This document shows positions 42,362 to 50,978 of a stretch of DNA of 64,000 bases, one piece after another. Each line of letters starts with the position of its first letter. The stretch's first letter is position 1. The notes below the pieces were generated by a model. It worked only from the letters and a program-made list of their open reading frames with translations. It ran no database searches and was not told the origin of the DNA. A program made the translations under genes and the position numbers. The DNA comes from Luteibacter pinisoli (GTDB lineage: Bacteria; Pseudomonadota; Gammaproteobacteria; Xanthomonadales; Rhodanobacteraceae): assembly GCF_006385595.1 (NCBI RefSeq), contig NZ_CP041046.1:3348001-3412000 (forward strand). The letters run 5' to 3'.

Positions 42362-42389
42362 ATGATAATGATTCTCAATTACGCGTCAA
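42362..42389 (-). promoter_or_regulatory. Sigma-70 promoter of hemP
   Basis: On the minus strand TTGACG (42384-42389) and TATCAT (42362-42367) are 16 bp apart. The -10 hexamer and spacer overlap the Fur box, as expected for direct repression. Confidence 0.75.
42363..42377. promoter_or_regulatory. Fur box of hemP
   Basis: TGATAAT-G-ATTCTCA matches the 7-1-7 Fur consensus (TGATAAT-N-ATTATCA) at 13 of 14 defined bases. It covers the hemP -10 region. Confidence 0.88.
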
Positions 42390-42411
42390 GCCCTATTTCC
42401 GGCATAGGGCT
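42389..42411 (-). terminator. Hairpin after chpC
   Basis: AGCCCTAT and ATAGGGCT form a perfect 8-bp inverted repeat around seven bases, 14 nt beyond the chpC stop and just before the hemP promoter. No T-run follows, so it is at best a weak terminator of the long pil-chp transcript. Confidence 0.4.
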
Positions 42412-42424
42412 GACAGATGCCGTA

Positions 42425-42895
42425 TCAGGCGGCTTCGGCCATGCCGACGAGGGCGGCTTCGATGCCCTCCAGGTCCGGAATCACGGCCGTATCGTCGCGC
42501 ACCAGCACCCGGGCGCGGACGCCGAACGGCAGCTCGTTGCCGTCGTGCGTGGGCAGCAGGAGCTCCGCGTTGAGCGTGGTCAGGCGCGGGAAGCCGTGGG
42601 TGAGCACGGCGATGTAAGGCATGTCGGTGCGGTTGCCGATGGCCTTGAGCACGGCCACGCGCGCGGCCTGCGGTGCGGTGTCCTCGGCCAGCTTCGCCAC
42701 GTGGTCAAAGCTCACCAGCGGAATCTGCCAGCCACGCCACTCGATGCGGCCGGCAAGCCATTCAGGGGCGTCGGCGATCGGCTCGACGCCGGCCAGGGTA
42801 ATCACTTCAGCGACCGAGGCGTTGGGCAGCAGGAGGCGGATACCGCCGCTGGGAATCAGGACGCAGCGGATTTCGCGCGGTAACGGCTCGCTCAT
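42425..42895 (-). CDS. chpC: CheW-like protein ChpC of the Pil-Chp system
   Basis: 156 residues, a single CheW domain (REIRCVLIPSGGIRLLLPNASVAEVITL, EWLAGRIEWRGWQIPLVSFD, AVLKAIGNRTDMPYIAVLTHGFPRL). In Pseudomonas ChpC is a second CheW-type coupling protein that links further receptors to the ChpA kinase controlling type IV pili. It overlaps chpB by 4 nt and ends the operon. A hairpin and the hemP promoter lie beyond. Confidence 0.88.
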   Translation of the reverse strand: MSEPLPREIRCVLIPSGGIRLLLPNASVAEVITLAGVEPIADAPEWLAGRIEWRGWQIPLVSFDHVAKLAEDTAPQAARVAVLKAIGNRTDMPYIAVLTHGFPRLTTLNAELLLPTHDGNELPFGVRARVLVRDDTAVIPDLEGIEAALVGMAEAA

Positions 42896-44577
42896 GGGAA
42901 TTCCTCGTTCAATTTCTTCGCCAGCGCGGCGACGTCGCCCGCATAGCCTGCGACGCGTTCTTCGCGGACGCCGGTGACCATATGCCCGGCTTCGTCCTCG
43001 GGCGGGACCGACTGCACCCAGACGCGGCCACCGCCGTCATACACGGCCTGCGCGCCTGCCACGGCATCGTTGCCGCGGCCAGCGAAGACGATGGCCAGCG
43101 CGTCGGCGCCAAAGCCACCGGCGAGGGTGCTGAGGATGCCGTCGATGGACGGACCCGACGAGGTCACGGCGCTGCCGTCGTCACGCACGGCCACGCTGCC
43201 GTCGCGACGAATCTGTACGTGGGCGCCACGCGGTACGACGAGCACGTCGCCATGGCTCGCCGGTACACCGTCAGCGGCCACGCGGCCACGGCCAAGGCGC
43301 TGGACGAACGCCGCGGTGTCGCCGCTATGGTGGGCGGCAACCAGGATCGTGGCGGGCAAGCGGCCCGGCATGGCGGCCAGGAACAGGCGGATGGCGTCTT
43401 CGCTGTCGGCCGTGCCGGCCAGCGCCACCACGCGGCGCACCGCGCGGGTGGCGGTGCCCAGGATCATTTCGTGGCTGAACTTGCCCGTGGTATCGGGCGC
43501 AATGGCCTCTTCCAGGGAAACAAGTTCCAGCTTGAGGCCCGACTCGATCGCGACGCTGCCGTCGTCCACCACGTCGTGCGCAAGGTATTCCACCGCGCTG
43601 ATGGTCTCGATGCCGAAGTCAGCGGCGTTATCACGCGGCGTCGCCTCGGCCACGATGGTGTCGTGGTCGATCAGGTCCCATTCGGGCGCCGGCGGCGGCG
43701 CGTACTCCGTCGCGCGCGAGGTGATCTCGAGCGGCGGCGGGGTGGGGATGTTTTCGTCAACGGGCGCGAGGCTGAACTGGCTGGCGTCGAATTCGCTTTC
43801 CACCTGGGCGGTGGGCAGCGGTTCGTCATCGACCACTTCGAACCCGGAGAGATCGAGCGAGGCCAGGTCGGTCAGTTCGAGCGGCATGGACGGCAGGTCG
43901 TCGATGCCATCGCTGCCCTGCAGGTTGGCGGCGCCGGATTCAGCCAGCACGGCTTCGAGTTCGGCGGCCAGGTCTTCAGGAGCCGCGCCCTGCCCTTCGT
44001 CGTCAAAATCGACGAGGGTGGTCGAGAAGGCCAGCTCGTCGACCGTGTCCGCCTCGGTTACCGGATCAGCGTCCGTATCGGCGGCCGGCATCGGCGTGTC
44101 GGCATAACCATGCACGCCGGTGATCGACAGCTCGTCGGTGATCGGCTCGTCCAGCGTTTCTTCGGCGGGTGCCGGCTCGCTGGCCAGCGCAGCCAGCCGC
44201 GGTTCGATCACGCGCGCATCGTCGGGACGCGGCGGATCGAGCGGCGAGGTGCCCACCAGCTTGGCGGCCAGGTGGCGGGCCCAGCGGGCGCGATCCCAGC
44301 CTGCCAGGTTACGGCTGGCGTCGGCGTCGTTGAACACCAGGCGCGGATGGCCGCCCTCCACGGTTTCGTAGAGGCGGTCCAGGTCGCCATCGCTCGGGTC
44401 GTCGAGGTCCACCACCACCACGTCGGCAGAAGAGCCGACGAGTTCCGCGGGAGCGAACGCCCTCAGGTCCGACTCGTAGACGATCCGCGCACCGTGCGCG
44501 ACAAGGGCGTCGCGCAGGTGGGCCGACAGGCTCGCGTCGTCAAAGAGCAGCGCGACGGCCGGCTCGTGTTCAACCAT
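42892..44577 (-). CDS. chpB: CheB-like methylesterase-domain protein ChpB with altered nucleophile
   Basis: 561 residues. The N-terminus (~1-110) resembles a degraded receiver (VVVVDLDDPSDGD). A long acidic, disordered-looking middle (~120-375, rich in Glu, Asp, Ala and Pro) follows, then a CheB methylesterase-like C-terminus (~380-555). In active CheB enzymes the serine lies in GASTGG. Here the aligned segment is VVALAGTADSEDAI, with Thr or a shifted Ser instead. The histidine position (ILVAAHHSGD) and the aspartate loop (FAGRGNDAVAG) are still recognisable. Demethylation activity is therefore doubtful. It overlaps chpA by 8 nt and chpC by 4 nt. It would act on PilJ or, more likely, serve as a regulatory relic. 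Confidence 0.8.
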   Translation of the reverse strand: MVEHEPAVALLFDDASLSAHLRDALVAHGARIVYESDLRAFAPAELVGSSADVVVVDLDDPSDGDLDRLYETVEGGHPRLVFNDADASRNLAGWDRARWARHLAAKLVGTSPLDPPRPDDARVIEPRLAALASEPAPAEETLDEPITDELSITGVHGYADTPMPAADTDADPVTEADTVDELAFSTTLVDFDDEGQGAAPEDLAAELEAVLAESGAANLQGSDGIDDLPSMPLELTDLASLDLSGFEVVDDEPLPTAQVESEFDASQFSLAPVDENIPTPPPLEITSRATEYAPPPAPEWDLIDHDTIVAEATPRDNAADFGIETISAVEYLAHDVVDDGSVAIESGLKLELVSLEEAIAPDTTGKFSHEMILGTATRAVRRVVALAGTADSEDAIRLFLAAMPGRLPATILVAAHHSGDTAAFVQRLGRGRVAADGVPASHGDVLVVPRGAHVQIRRDGSVAVRDDGSAVTSSGPSIDGILSTLAGGFGADALAIVFAGRGNDAVAGAQAVYDGGGRVWVQSVPPEDEAGHMVTGVREERVAGYAGDVAALAKKLNEEFP

Positions 44578-47500
44578 GGGTTACTCCGAGCACACCGTTG
44601 ATCTGCGCGACCAGGTCGTTTTCCTGGTACGGCTTGCCGATATAGCGGTCCACGCCGATGTCGAAGGCGCGCTGGCGATGCTTATCGCCGGTACGCGAGG
44701 TGATCATGATGATCGGCACGCCTGCCAGTCGCTCGTCGGCCTTCATGGCCGTGGCGAGCTCGTAGCCGTCCATGCGCGGCATCTCGATATCGAGCAGCAT
44801 CAGGTCGGGCACGCGCTCGTTGAGCTTCTCGAGGGCGTCCACGCCGTCCTTCGCCGTCATCACTTCGAACTCGTGGCGTTCCAGCACGCGGCCAGTCACC
44901 TTGCGCATGGTGATCGAATCGTCGACCACCATCACCAGCGGCTTCACGCGCACTTCGTCCTGCTTGCGCGGGGCCTGCGGGATCGCCGCTTCGGCTTCGA
45001 ACGCGGTGCGGGCGACGCCGTGGCGGACCAGCGGCGCGAGGTCGAGAATCATCAGCACGGAACCGTCGCCCATGATCGTCGCGCCGAGGATACCCGGCAC
45101 CGAGCTGACCTGCGGGCCGACCGGCTTGACCACGATTTCGCGCGAGCCCAGCACCGCATCCACGCGGATGGCGGCACGCAGGTCGCCCGAACGGGCCAGC
45201 AGCAGCGGGATATCCCCTTCGTCCGGCGAGGCGATGACATGCACGCCGAGCAGCTGCGGGAGGTCGTGGATCGCGTAGTCCTCACCGGCGTACTCAAACT
45301 GCGCGTCGGTGTCGGCCATGCGATGGGCCAGTTCGTTGGGCTCGACCTTGGCCACGCCGTGCACCGACGTCATCGGGATGGCGAAGTTGGTTTCACCGAT
45401 ACGGACGATCAGCGCCTGGGTGACGGCCAGCGTGAACGGCAGGCGCATCACGAAGGTGGTGCCCTGGCCGCGCTGCGATTCAATGCCCAGCGTGCCGCCG
45501 AGCTGCTTGATCTCGTTGGCGACCACGTCCATGCCGACGCCACGGCCGGCCACCTGGGTGACCTTCTCCGCGGTGGAGAAGCCCGGTACCTGGGTGAGCT
45601 GGTAGATCTGGTCGTCGGAGACACGGGCATCGGGGCGCAGCAGGCCGCGCTCGATCGCCTTCTCGCGGATGGCGTCGCGGTCCATGCCGGCACCGTCGTC
45701 GGAGAGGCGCACCACCACTTCGGTGGCTTCGCGAGCCACCTGGATGCGCACCGTGCCTTCCGGGTTCTTGCCGGCGGCTTCGCGGGTGCCCGGCGCTTCG
45801 ATACCGTGGGCCACCGCGTTGCGCAGCATGTGCTCGAACGGCGCCTTGATGCGGTCGAGCATGTTGCGGTCCATTTCGCCGTTGGCACCCTCCACCACCA
45901 GCTGGGCGCGCTTGCCCACGTCGGAGGCGGCCTGGCGCAGCGTGCGGCGAAGGTTCGGCACCATCGCATCGAACGGCAACATGCGCGTCTGCATGAGGCC
46001 TTCCTGCAGCTCCGCGTTGACCTTCTGCTGCTGGAGCAGCAGCGTTTCGGTCTGGCGGGTCAGGTCGTCCAGCATGGTCTGCAGGGAGACAAGATCCGAG
46101 ACCGACTCGGCCAGCGCACGCGAGTACTGCTGGAGCTGCGAGAAGCGGTCGAGTTCGAGCGGATCGAACGTGCCCGCGGTGTCGCGATGCTCCTGGTGGT
46201 AACGCGCGATGATCTGCGTTTCGGTTTCGATTTCCAGCATGCGCAGCTGGCTGCGCAGGCGGCTCACCGTCTGTTCGTGTTCGGTCAGCGCCGAACGGAA
46301 GCTGGCGGTCTGCTGTTCCAGGCGCGAACGGTAGATCGACACTTCGCCGGCGTGGTTGACCAGCGTGTCGAGCATGTCTGCGCGGACACGGATCTGTTCC
46401 TGCGAGGCGCGCTGGAGCTCTTCCTCCTCCATTTCCGGGAGCAGGTCGGGCAAGGCGCGGTCGAGGACCGGGATCGGCTCGGGCTGCGGTGCCGGCGGCG
46501 CATAGGCCTCCGGCTGGGTCGCAGCTTCGCGCTCTTCGCGGTAGCTCTCGGCCGTCAGCGTGTCCGGCGCGATCGGTGCACCCGCGAGGCGGGCGAACGG
46601 CTCGATGTCGGCTTCGCTGAGGCTGATCGGCTGGTGCTTGGCGATGGCCAGGATCATGCGATGCAGTCGGTCGAAACCGTTCTCCATCGCTTCGATCGCG
46701 GCGCTGTCGCTGTCGCGCTGGCCGCCGGCCACGGCGTCGAGCACGGCTTCCATCGCATGGGCGAAATCGCCCACCGGCGGCAGGCCGGCCATGCGTGCAC
46801 TGCCCTTGAGGGTATGCAGGTCGCGCTGGAGGGCGGCGACGTGCTCACCCTGCTGCGGGTCGGCGCGCCATGCGGCCAGCGAGGCATCGGCCTGGTCGAG
46901 GATCTCGCGGCCTTCTTCGACGAAGACTTCGAGCAGGTCGGGGTCGATGTCGGCGTACGGCGAGAGCTCCGGCACGAGGGCCGGGGCGACGTCTTCCACC
47001 GGGGTGTGCACCGGCTCGGCGACGGGCTCGTGCGCCTGGTCTTCGATGACGACCGGGGCTTCGGCTTCGACTTCGTCTTCGGCTTCCGTTTCCTCTTCCG
47101 CCTCGAAGGCAACGAGGTCGGCCACCGGCTCTTCGGCGAGGATGCCGTCGTCGGTGTGCAGGACGTCGCCATCGTGGGACATCGGCTGCGGGAGCTCGGC
47201 TTCGACGTCTGCCGGGGCTTCGTCGGCGACGGCAGGCGCGCCTTCCGCCTCGGCTTCGCTGACGAGGGTGCGCCAGGCGGCTTCTTCGTTGACGTCGTAC
47301 TGCGCGATCGGCTGGACGTCGATCTTCGCCGGCTCGACGGTGAACCCTTCCAGCGAGGCCAGCAGTTCGGCCGTCAGGTCGTGTTCGCTGTCGGCCAGTT
47401 CGATCGGCGGCAGCGCGGACTCGACGTGCGCGGCTTCAACCTGGGCGGGCTCGCTAGCGACGGGCTCGCTCTCGACGAGATCGCTTTCGAGAGGCTCGCT

Positions 47501-50500
47501 TTCGGTGAACGCCATCGGCGTGTGCTCGATCTCCGGCGCCGCGGCCTCGTCGGCCAGGGCTTCCTCGTAGTCGTCGGCCGGCGGGGCCACCACCGGCTCG
47601 GCGGCCGGCGTTTCCGCGTGCACCGGTGCGGCGGCCTCGAGCTCGGCGAGTTCGCCGTCCAGCATGGCTTCCAGTTCGGCCTCGAGCGATGCCTGTACCG
47701 CCGCGTCGTGGACGAGGCTGTCGTGGGCATGCTCGTGGTCGTGCGCGGCTTCGCTGGCCGCATCTGCCGCCAGGTGGGCCTCGGCTTCGCGCACTTCTTC
47801 GTCGAAGTGGGCTTCTTCGTTGATGAACGCTTCGAGTTCGGCTTCGTCGAGTTCCGAAAGCGACTCGACGGTTGGGGTCTCGGCCACGGGCGTCTCGGCC
47901 ACCGGTTCAACCACCGGCAGCTCGTCCACGACGGGCTCGGCGTGAACCGCCGGCTCGTCGTCCAGCGGCAGCGGATCCGGCTCGTACAGGATGTGTGCGA
48001 CCGTGGCTTCCGGCTGTTCGTCGCGCAGGGCGATGATCTGCGCGGCAAGCGCGGACACATCGGGCACGCGCGGATCTTCAGTGTCGAAGAGGTCCATGAC
48101 GTGGTCGACGAGGTCGGCCGCATCCGTGAGTGCATCGACGCCCAGCGGACGCAACGGCACGCCGGAGGCGCGCACGCGCTTGATCAGGCCTTCCAGCGGT
48201 GCCAGCACCTGGATCAGCACCGGGATGTCGACCATGCCGATGGCGCCGTGCAGGGTATGCACGGCACGCAGCAGGCCATCGTCCACCGGCAGCTCGCCGT
48301 CGCCGGCGCGGGCCAGGTTGGCGCGGATGATGTTGAGGTACTGCGCCACTTCGGTGCGCAGGATGTCGAGCAGCACGGCATCCACCGGCGGCAGCGGCGG
48401 CGCCACGTACACCGGCTCCTCGGCCGGCACCGGCGTCGGCTCGGCCGGCGCGGCCTGGCCGTAGCTGGCGAACGCGGCGGTCGGCACGGCGGCGATGGTG
48501 TCGCGCAAGACGCGACGCTTCACCTTCGTGCGTACCTTCTGCGTCGCGTTGCGTGCCACTTCTTCGACGAACGCCATGTCGCCCATCGCCAGGCGGTCGG
48601 CGGTTTCCATGATCGCGGCAAGCGGCGCCGTCACATGGGTATCGCCTTCCAGCGCGGACTTGAGCTGCGGCAGGGCATCCACGGCGTGGCGGACGAGCGC
48701 CTGCACGCCTTCGTGCGGGGCGATCGAGCCGTCCAGCACGCGGTTGAGCATGTTTTCCACCTTCCAGGCGAACTCGCCCAGGAGGCGCGCGCCGACCAGG
48801 CGGCCGGAGCCCTTCAAGGTGTGGAAGGAGCGACGGATCGGGGTAAGCGACTCGCTGCGCTCCGGATCCGCCAGCCACTGCGCCACGGAGGCGCGGAGGT
48901 TGTCGATCTCTTCCTGGGTCTCTTCCAGGAAGATCTCGCGGATCTCGTCGTCGATGCCGTCCACGGTGATCTGGAAGCCGGCGAACTCGGAGACGCCGGA
49001 ATCACCGCCGACTTCCTGTTCGATCTCTTCCTCGATCTCGACCCAGTCTTCGCTGGGATGGATCGGCGCCGGAGCGGCGACGTTCGCGACCGGCGCGGCG
49101 AGTTCCTCGTCGGTGGGCGGTTCGTCGACGAGGTCGAAGCTGTCGGCGAAGGAGACGGTTTCATCCGCATCCACGCTGCTCGACGGCACGGCGATGTGTT
49201 CGACGGCCTCGGCTTCGATGTCGCCGAGCGCTTCCGCACCCAGCGCCTCGTTGCTTTCGTCCACCGGCACGGGCCAGTAGCCGAGTTCGGCCAGGCTCTG
49301 CTGGGTGACATCAAGGATGTGGTCCAGGCCACCGCGGTGCTCGCGCGCCGCCTCGAGGTAGTACTCGAGTGCGGCCACGGCGTCGGCCAGGCGGTCCATC
49401 TGCGCGCCGTTCGGCACGCGGCGGTCGCCGAGCAGTTCACGGTGGATGAACAGGCCAATGCCGTCGGCCAGCTCGCCCGGGCGCGGCGCGCCCAGCATGC
49501 GCATGGCACCGCCGATCTCGGCCATCAGTTCCGGCGTGCCCGCCAGCTGTTCGTGTTCCCACTGCGACTCGACGAAGGCGACGATCGCGTCCTTCACCTT
49601 CGAGGTGTTCGCGGTGGCTTCGCGCATCAGCGCGGTCAGGATATGGCGTGCTTCGCTACGCGGCAGCGGCGAGGGGCCGCTTTCGGAGATCGGCGTTTCG
49701 CCTTCGGCACCGAGGCGCTCGATGTGGTCGTCCAGGGACGCTTCCACGTAGAGCAGCGCGCCGGCCACGTCCAGCAGGGATTCTTCGTCCGGTGCACGCG
49801 TGCCCGCGGCGATCTCGCCGAGGATCCGGCGCTGTTCGCCAACGACGCGGCGCGGGACGCCCAGCGCCAGCATGCCGAGGGTGTCACCGACGCGGTCGAG
49901 CACGTCGGCCTGGGCCCCGAGCTGGCCCGGGTCGCCATCGGGGCGACGCAGGAACAGGTCGAGCGATTCCTTCACGCGCAGCAGGTCTTCCTTGATGGCG
50001 GCCGAGACCGTATCGAGGAGCGCGCGGTTGTGGCCCGACATGGAGCCACGGGCATGTTCGACTTCCGAGGCGCGCGGCAGGAGGCCCTCGAGGCGATAGG
50101 CCTCGCGCAGCTCGTCGATGCGCTCGCTACCCGGCTTGGCCTGGGCCACGTAATACAGAAGCTTGCGGGCGAGCTCGTCCGAATCACCGGTGAGCATCGC
50201 CTCTTCGCCGCCGTCCACCAGTTCGCGGATGGAACGGTCGACGCGGCCGATCAGCTGGCGCACTTCCTTTTCATGCGAACGCAGCACGCCGCGTTCCAGG
50301 CCTTCGAGGACGCCGGCCGCAATCCACCACAGGCGACGGCCGGCGATGGTGTAGCAACGGGTGGCAATGCTATCGAGCGTGGCGCGCATGCCGAGCAGCT
50401 GGCGATCGCTACCCTGCCCGCGGAACCATGCCAGGAGCTGTTGCTGGAAACGGGCGCGCAGTTCGGGCAGTTCGCCACGCTGGGCCTCGGCAGCCGCCGG

Positions 50501-50974
50501 ATCGGCAGCGCCCGGGGCGCCCTGCGGCAGCGGGGTGTCCAGGTTGGGGGTGAACAGCGCGGACTCGTCCAGCGACTGCTCGCCACGGCTGGCGCGCAGG
50601 TCGTTGAGCAGCGGCAACAGCACGATGGGTACATCGCGGTGGCCGCTCTGCAGGCGCTCGAGGTAATCGGGCATCTGCATCATGCCGCGCATCAGCGCCG
50701 CATAGGCTTCGTCGCGGTTGGCCACGCGGTCGCTGATCAGCGCCGCGACCAGTTGCTCCATCTCGCCCACCACCATGGCGGCGCCGTAGAGCTCCACCAT
50801 GCGCAGCGTGCCGTGCACCTGGTGCAGGTCCGCGGCGCAGGTGTGCATGACGTAGGCGTCGCGGGAATCCTCGACGTACGACTCAAGCGCCTGGCGTGCC
50901 TTGGACAGGGCGTCGTCGAGCTCCGCCTTGACCCAGTGCAGCGTGGTGAAATCAGTATGGTCTTGAAGTCTCAC
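44570..50974 (-). CDS. chpA: ChpA: giant CheA-type hybrid kinase of the type IV pilus chemosensory system
   Basis: 2134 residues. There are several Hpt-like domains. The first (~10-110) has His51 in HQVHG. Two further helical copies (~310-410 and ~445-545) lack the histidine. Three canonical ones have HTLKGSGR (~718), HTLHGAIG (~905) and HTLKGSAR (~1385). Long acidic Pro/Ala/Glu linkers separate them (~600-670, ~1030-1330). Then come a CheA dimerisation helix pair, a P4 ATPase domain (N-box HMLRNAVAHGIE ~1717, DDGAGMD, GRGVGMDVV), a CheW-like domain (~1845-1980) and a C-terminal receiver (VVDDSITMRK, phospho-acceptor Asp in LLDIEMPRMDG ~2061, KPYQ). It phosphorylates PilG and PilH to control pilus extension and retraction. 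The start is a GTG 4 nt after pilJ. Confidence 0.93.
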   Translation of the reverse strand: MRLQDHTDFTTLHWVKAELDDALSKARQALESYVEDSRDAYVMHTCAADLHQVHGTLRMVELYGAAMVVGEMEQLVAALISDRVANRDEAYAALMRGMMQMPDYLERLQSGHRDVPIVLLPLLNDLRASRGEQSLDESALFTPNLDTPLPQGAPGAADPAAAEAQRGELPELRARFQQQLLAWFRGQGSDRQLLGMRATLDSIATRCYTIAGRRLWWIAAGVLEGLERGVLRSHEKEVRQLIGRVDRSIRELVDGGEEAMLTGDSDELARKLLYYVAQAKPGSERIDELREAYRLEGLLPRASEVEHARGSMSGHNRALLDTVSAAIKEDLLRVKESLDLFLRRPDGDPGQLGAQADVLDRVGDTLGMLALGVPRRVVGEQRRILGEIAAGTRAPDEESLLDVAGALLYVEASLDDHIERLGAEGETPISESGPSPLPRSEARHILTALMREATANTSKVKDAIVAFVESQWEHEQLAGTPELMAEIGGAMRMLGAPRPGELADGIGLFIHRELLGDRRVPNGAQMDRLADAVAALEYYLEAAREHRGGLDHILDVTQQSLAELGYWPVPVDESNEALGAEALGDIEAEAVEHIAVPSSSVDADETVSFADSFDLVDEPPTDEELAAPVANVAAPAPIHPSEDWVEIEEEIEQEVGGDSGVSEFAGFQITVDGIDDEIREIFLEETQEEIDNLRASVAQWLADPERSESLTPIRRSFHTLKGSGRLVGARLLGEFAWKVENMLNRVLDGSIAPHEGVQALVRHAVDALPQLKSALEGDTHVTAPLAAIMETADRLAMGDMAFVEEVARNATQKVRTKVKRRVLRDTIAAVPTAAFASYGQAAPAEPTPVPAEEPVYVAPPLPPVDAVLLDILRTEVAQYLNIIRANLARAGDGELPVDDGLLRAVHTLHGAIGMVDIPVLIQVLAPLEGLIKRVRASGVPLRPLGVDALTDAADLVDHVMDLFDTEDPRVPDVSALAAQIIALRDEQPEATVAHILYEPDPLPLDDEPAVHAEPVVDELPVVEPVAETPVAETPTVESLSELDEAELEAFINEEAHFDEEVREAEAHLAADAASEAAHDHEHAHDSLVHDAAVQASLEAELEAMLDGELAELEAAAPVHAETPAAEPVVAPPADDYEEALADEAAAPEIEHTPMAFTESEPLESDLVESEPVASEPAQVEAAHVESALPPIELADSEHDLTAELLASLEGFTVEPAKIDVQPIAQYDVNEEAAWRTLVSEAEAEGAPAVADEAPADVEAELPQPMSHDGDVLHTDDGILAEEPVADLVAFEAEEETEAEDEVEAEAPVVIEDQAHEPVAEPVHTPVEDVAPALVPELSPYADIDPDLLEVFVEEGREILDQADASLAAWRADPQQGEHVAALQRDLHTLKGSARMAGLPPVGDFAHAMEAVLDAVAGGQRDSDSAAIEAMENGFDRLHRMILAIAKHQPISLSEADIEPFARLAGAPIAPDTLTAESYREEREAATQPEAYAPPAPQPEPIPVLDRALPDLLPEMEEEELQRASQEQIRVRADMLDTLVNHAGEVSIYRSRLEQQTASFRSALTEHEQTVSRLRSQLRMLEIETETQIIARYHQEHRDTAGTFDPLELDRFSQLQQYSRALAESVSDLVSLQTMLDDLTRQTETLLLQQQKVNAELQEGLMQTRMLPFDAMVPNLRRTLRQAASDVGKRAQLVVEGANGEMDRNMLDRIKAPFEHMLRNAVAHGIEAPGTREAAGKNPEGTVRIQVAREATEVVVRLSDDGAGMDRDAIREKAIERGLLRPDARVSDDQIYQLTQVPGFSTAEKVTQVAGRGVGMDVVANEIKQLGGTLGIESQRGQGTTFVMRLPFTLAVTQALIVRIGETNFAIPMTSVHGVAKVEPNELAHRMADTDAQFEYAGEDYAIHDLPQLLGVHVIASPDEGDIPLLLARSGDLRAAIRVDAVLGSREIVVKPVGPQVSSVPGILGATIMGDGSVLMILDLAPLVRHGVARTAFEAEAAIPQAPRKQDEVRVKPLVMVVDDSITMRKVTGRVLERHEFEVMTAKDGVDALEKLNERVPDLMLLDIEMPRMDGYELATAMKADERLAGVPIIMITSRTGDKHRQRAFDIGVDRYIGKPYQENDLVAQINGVLGVTHG

Positions 50975-50978
50975 TGCA

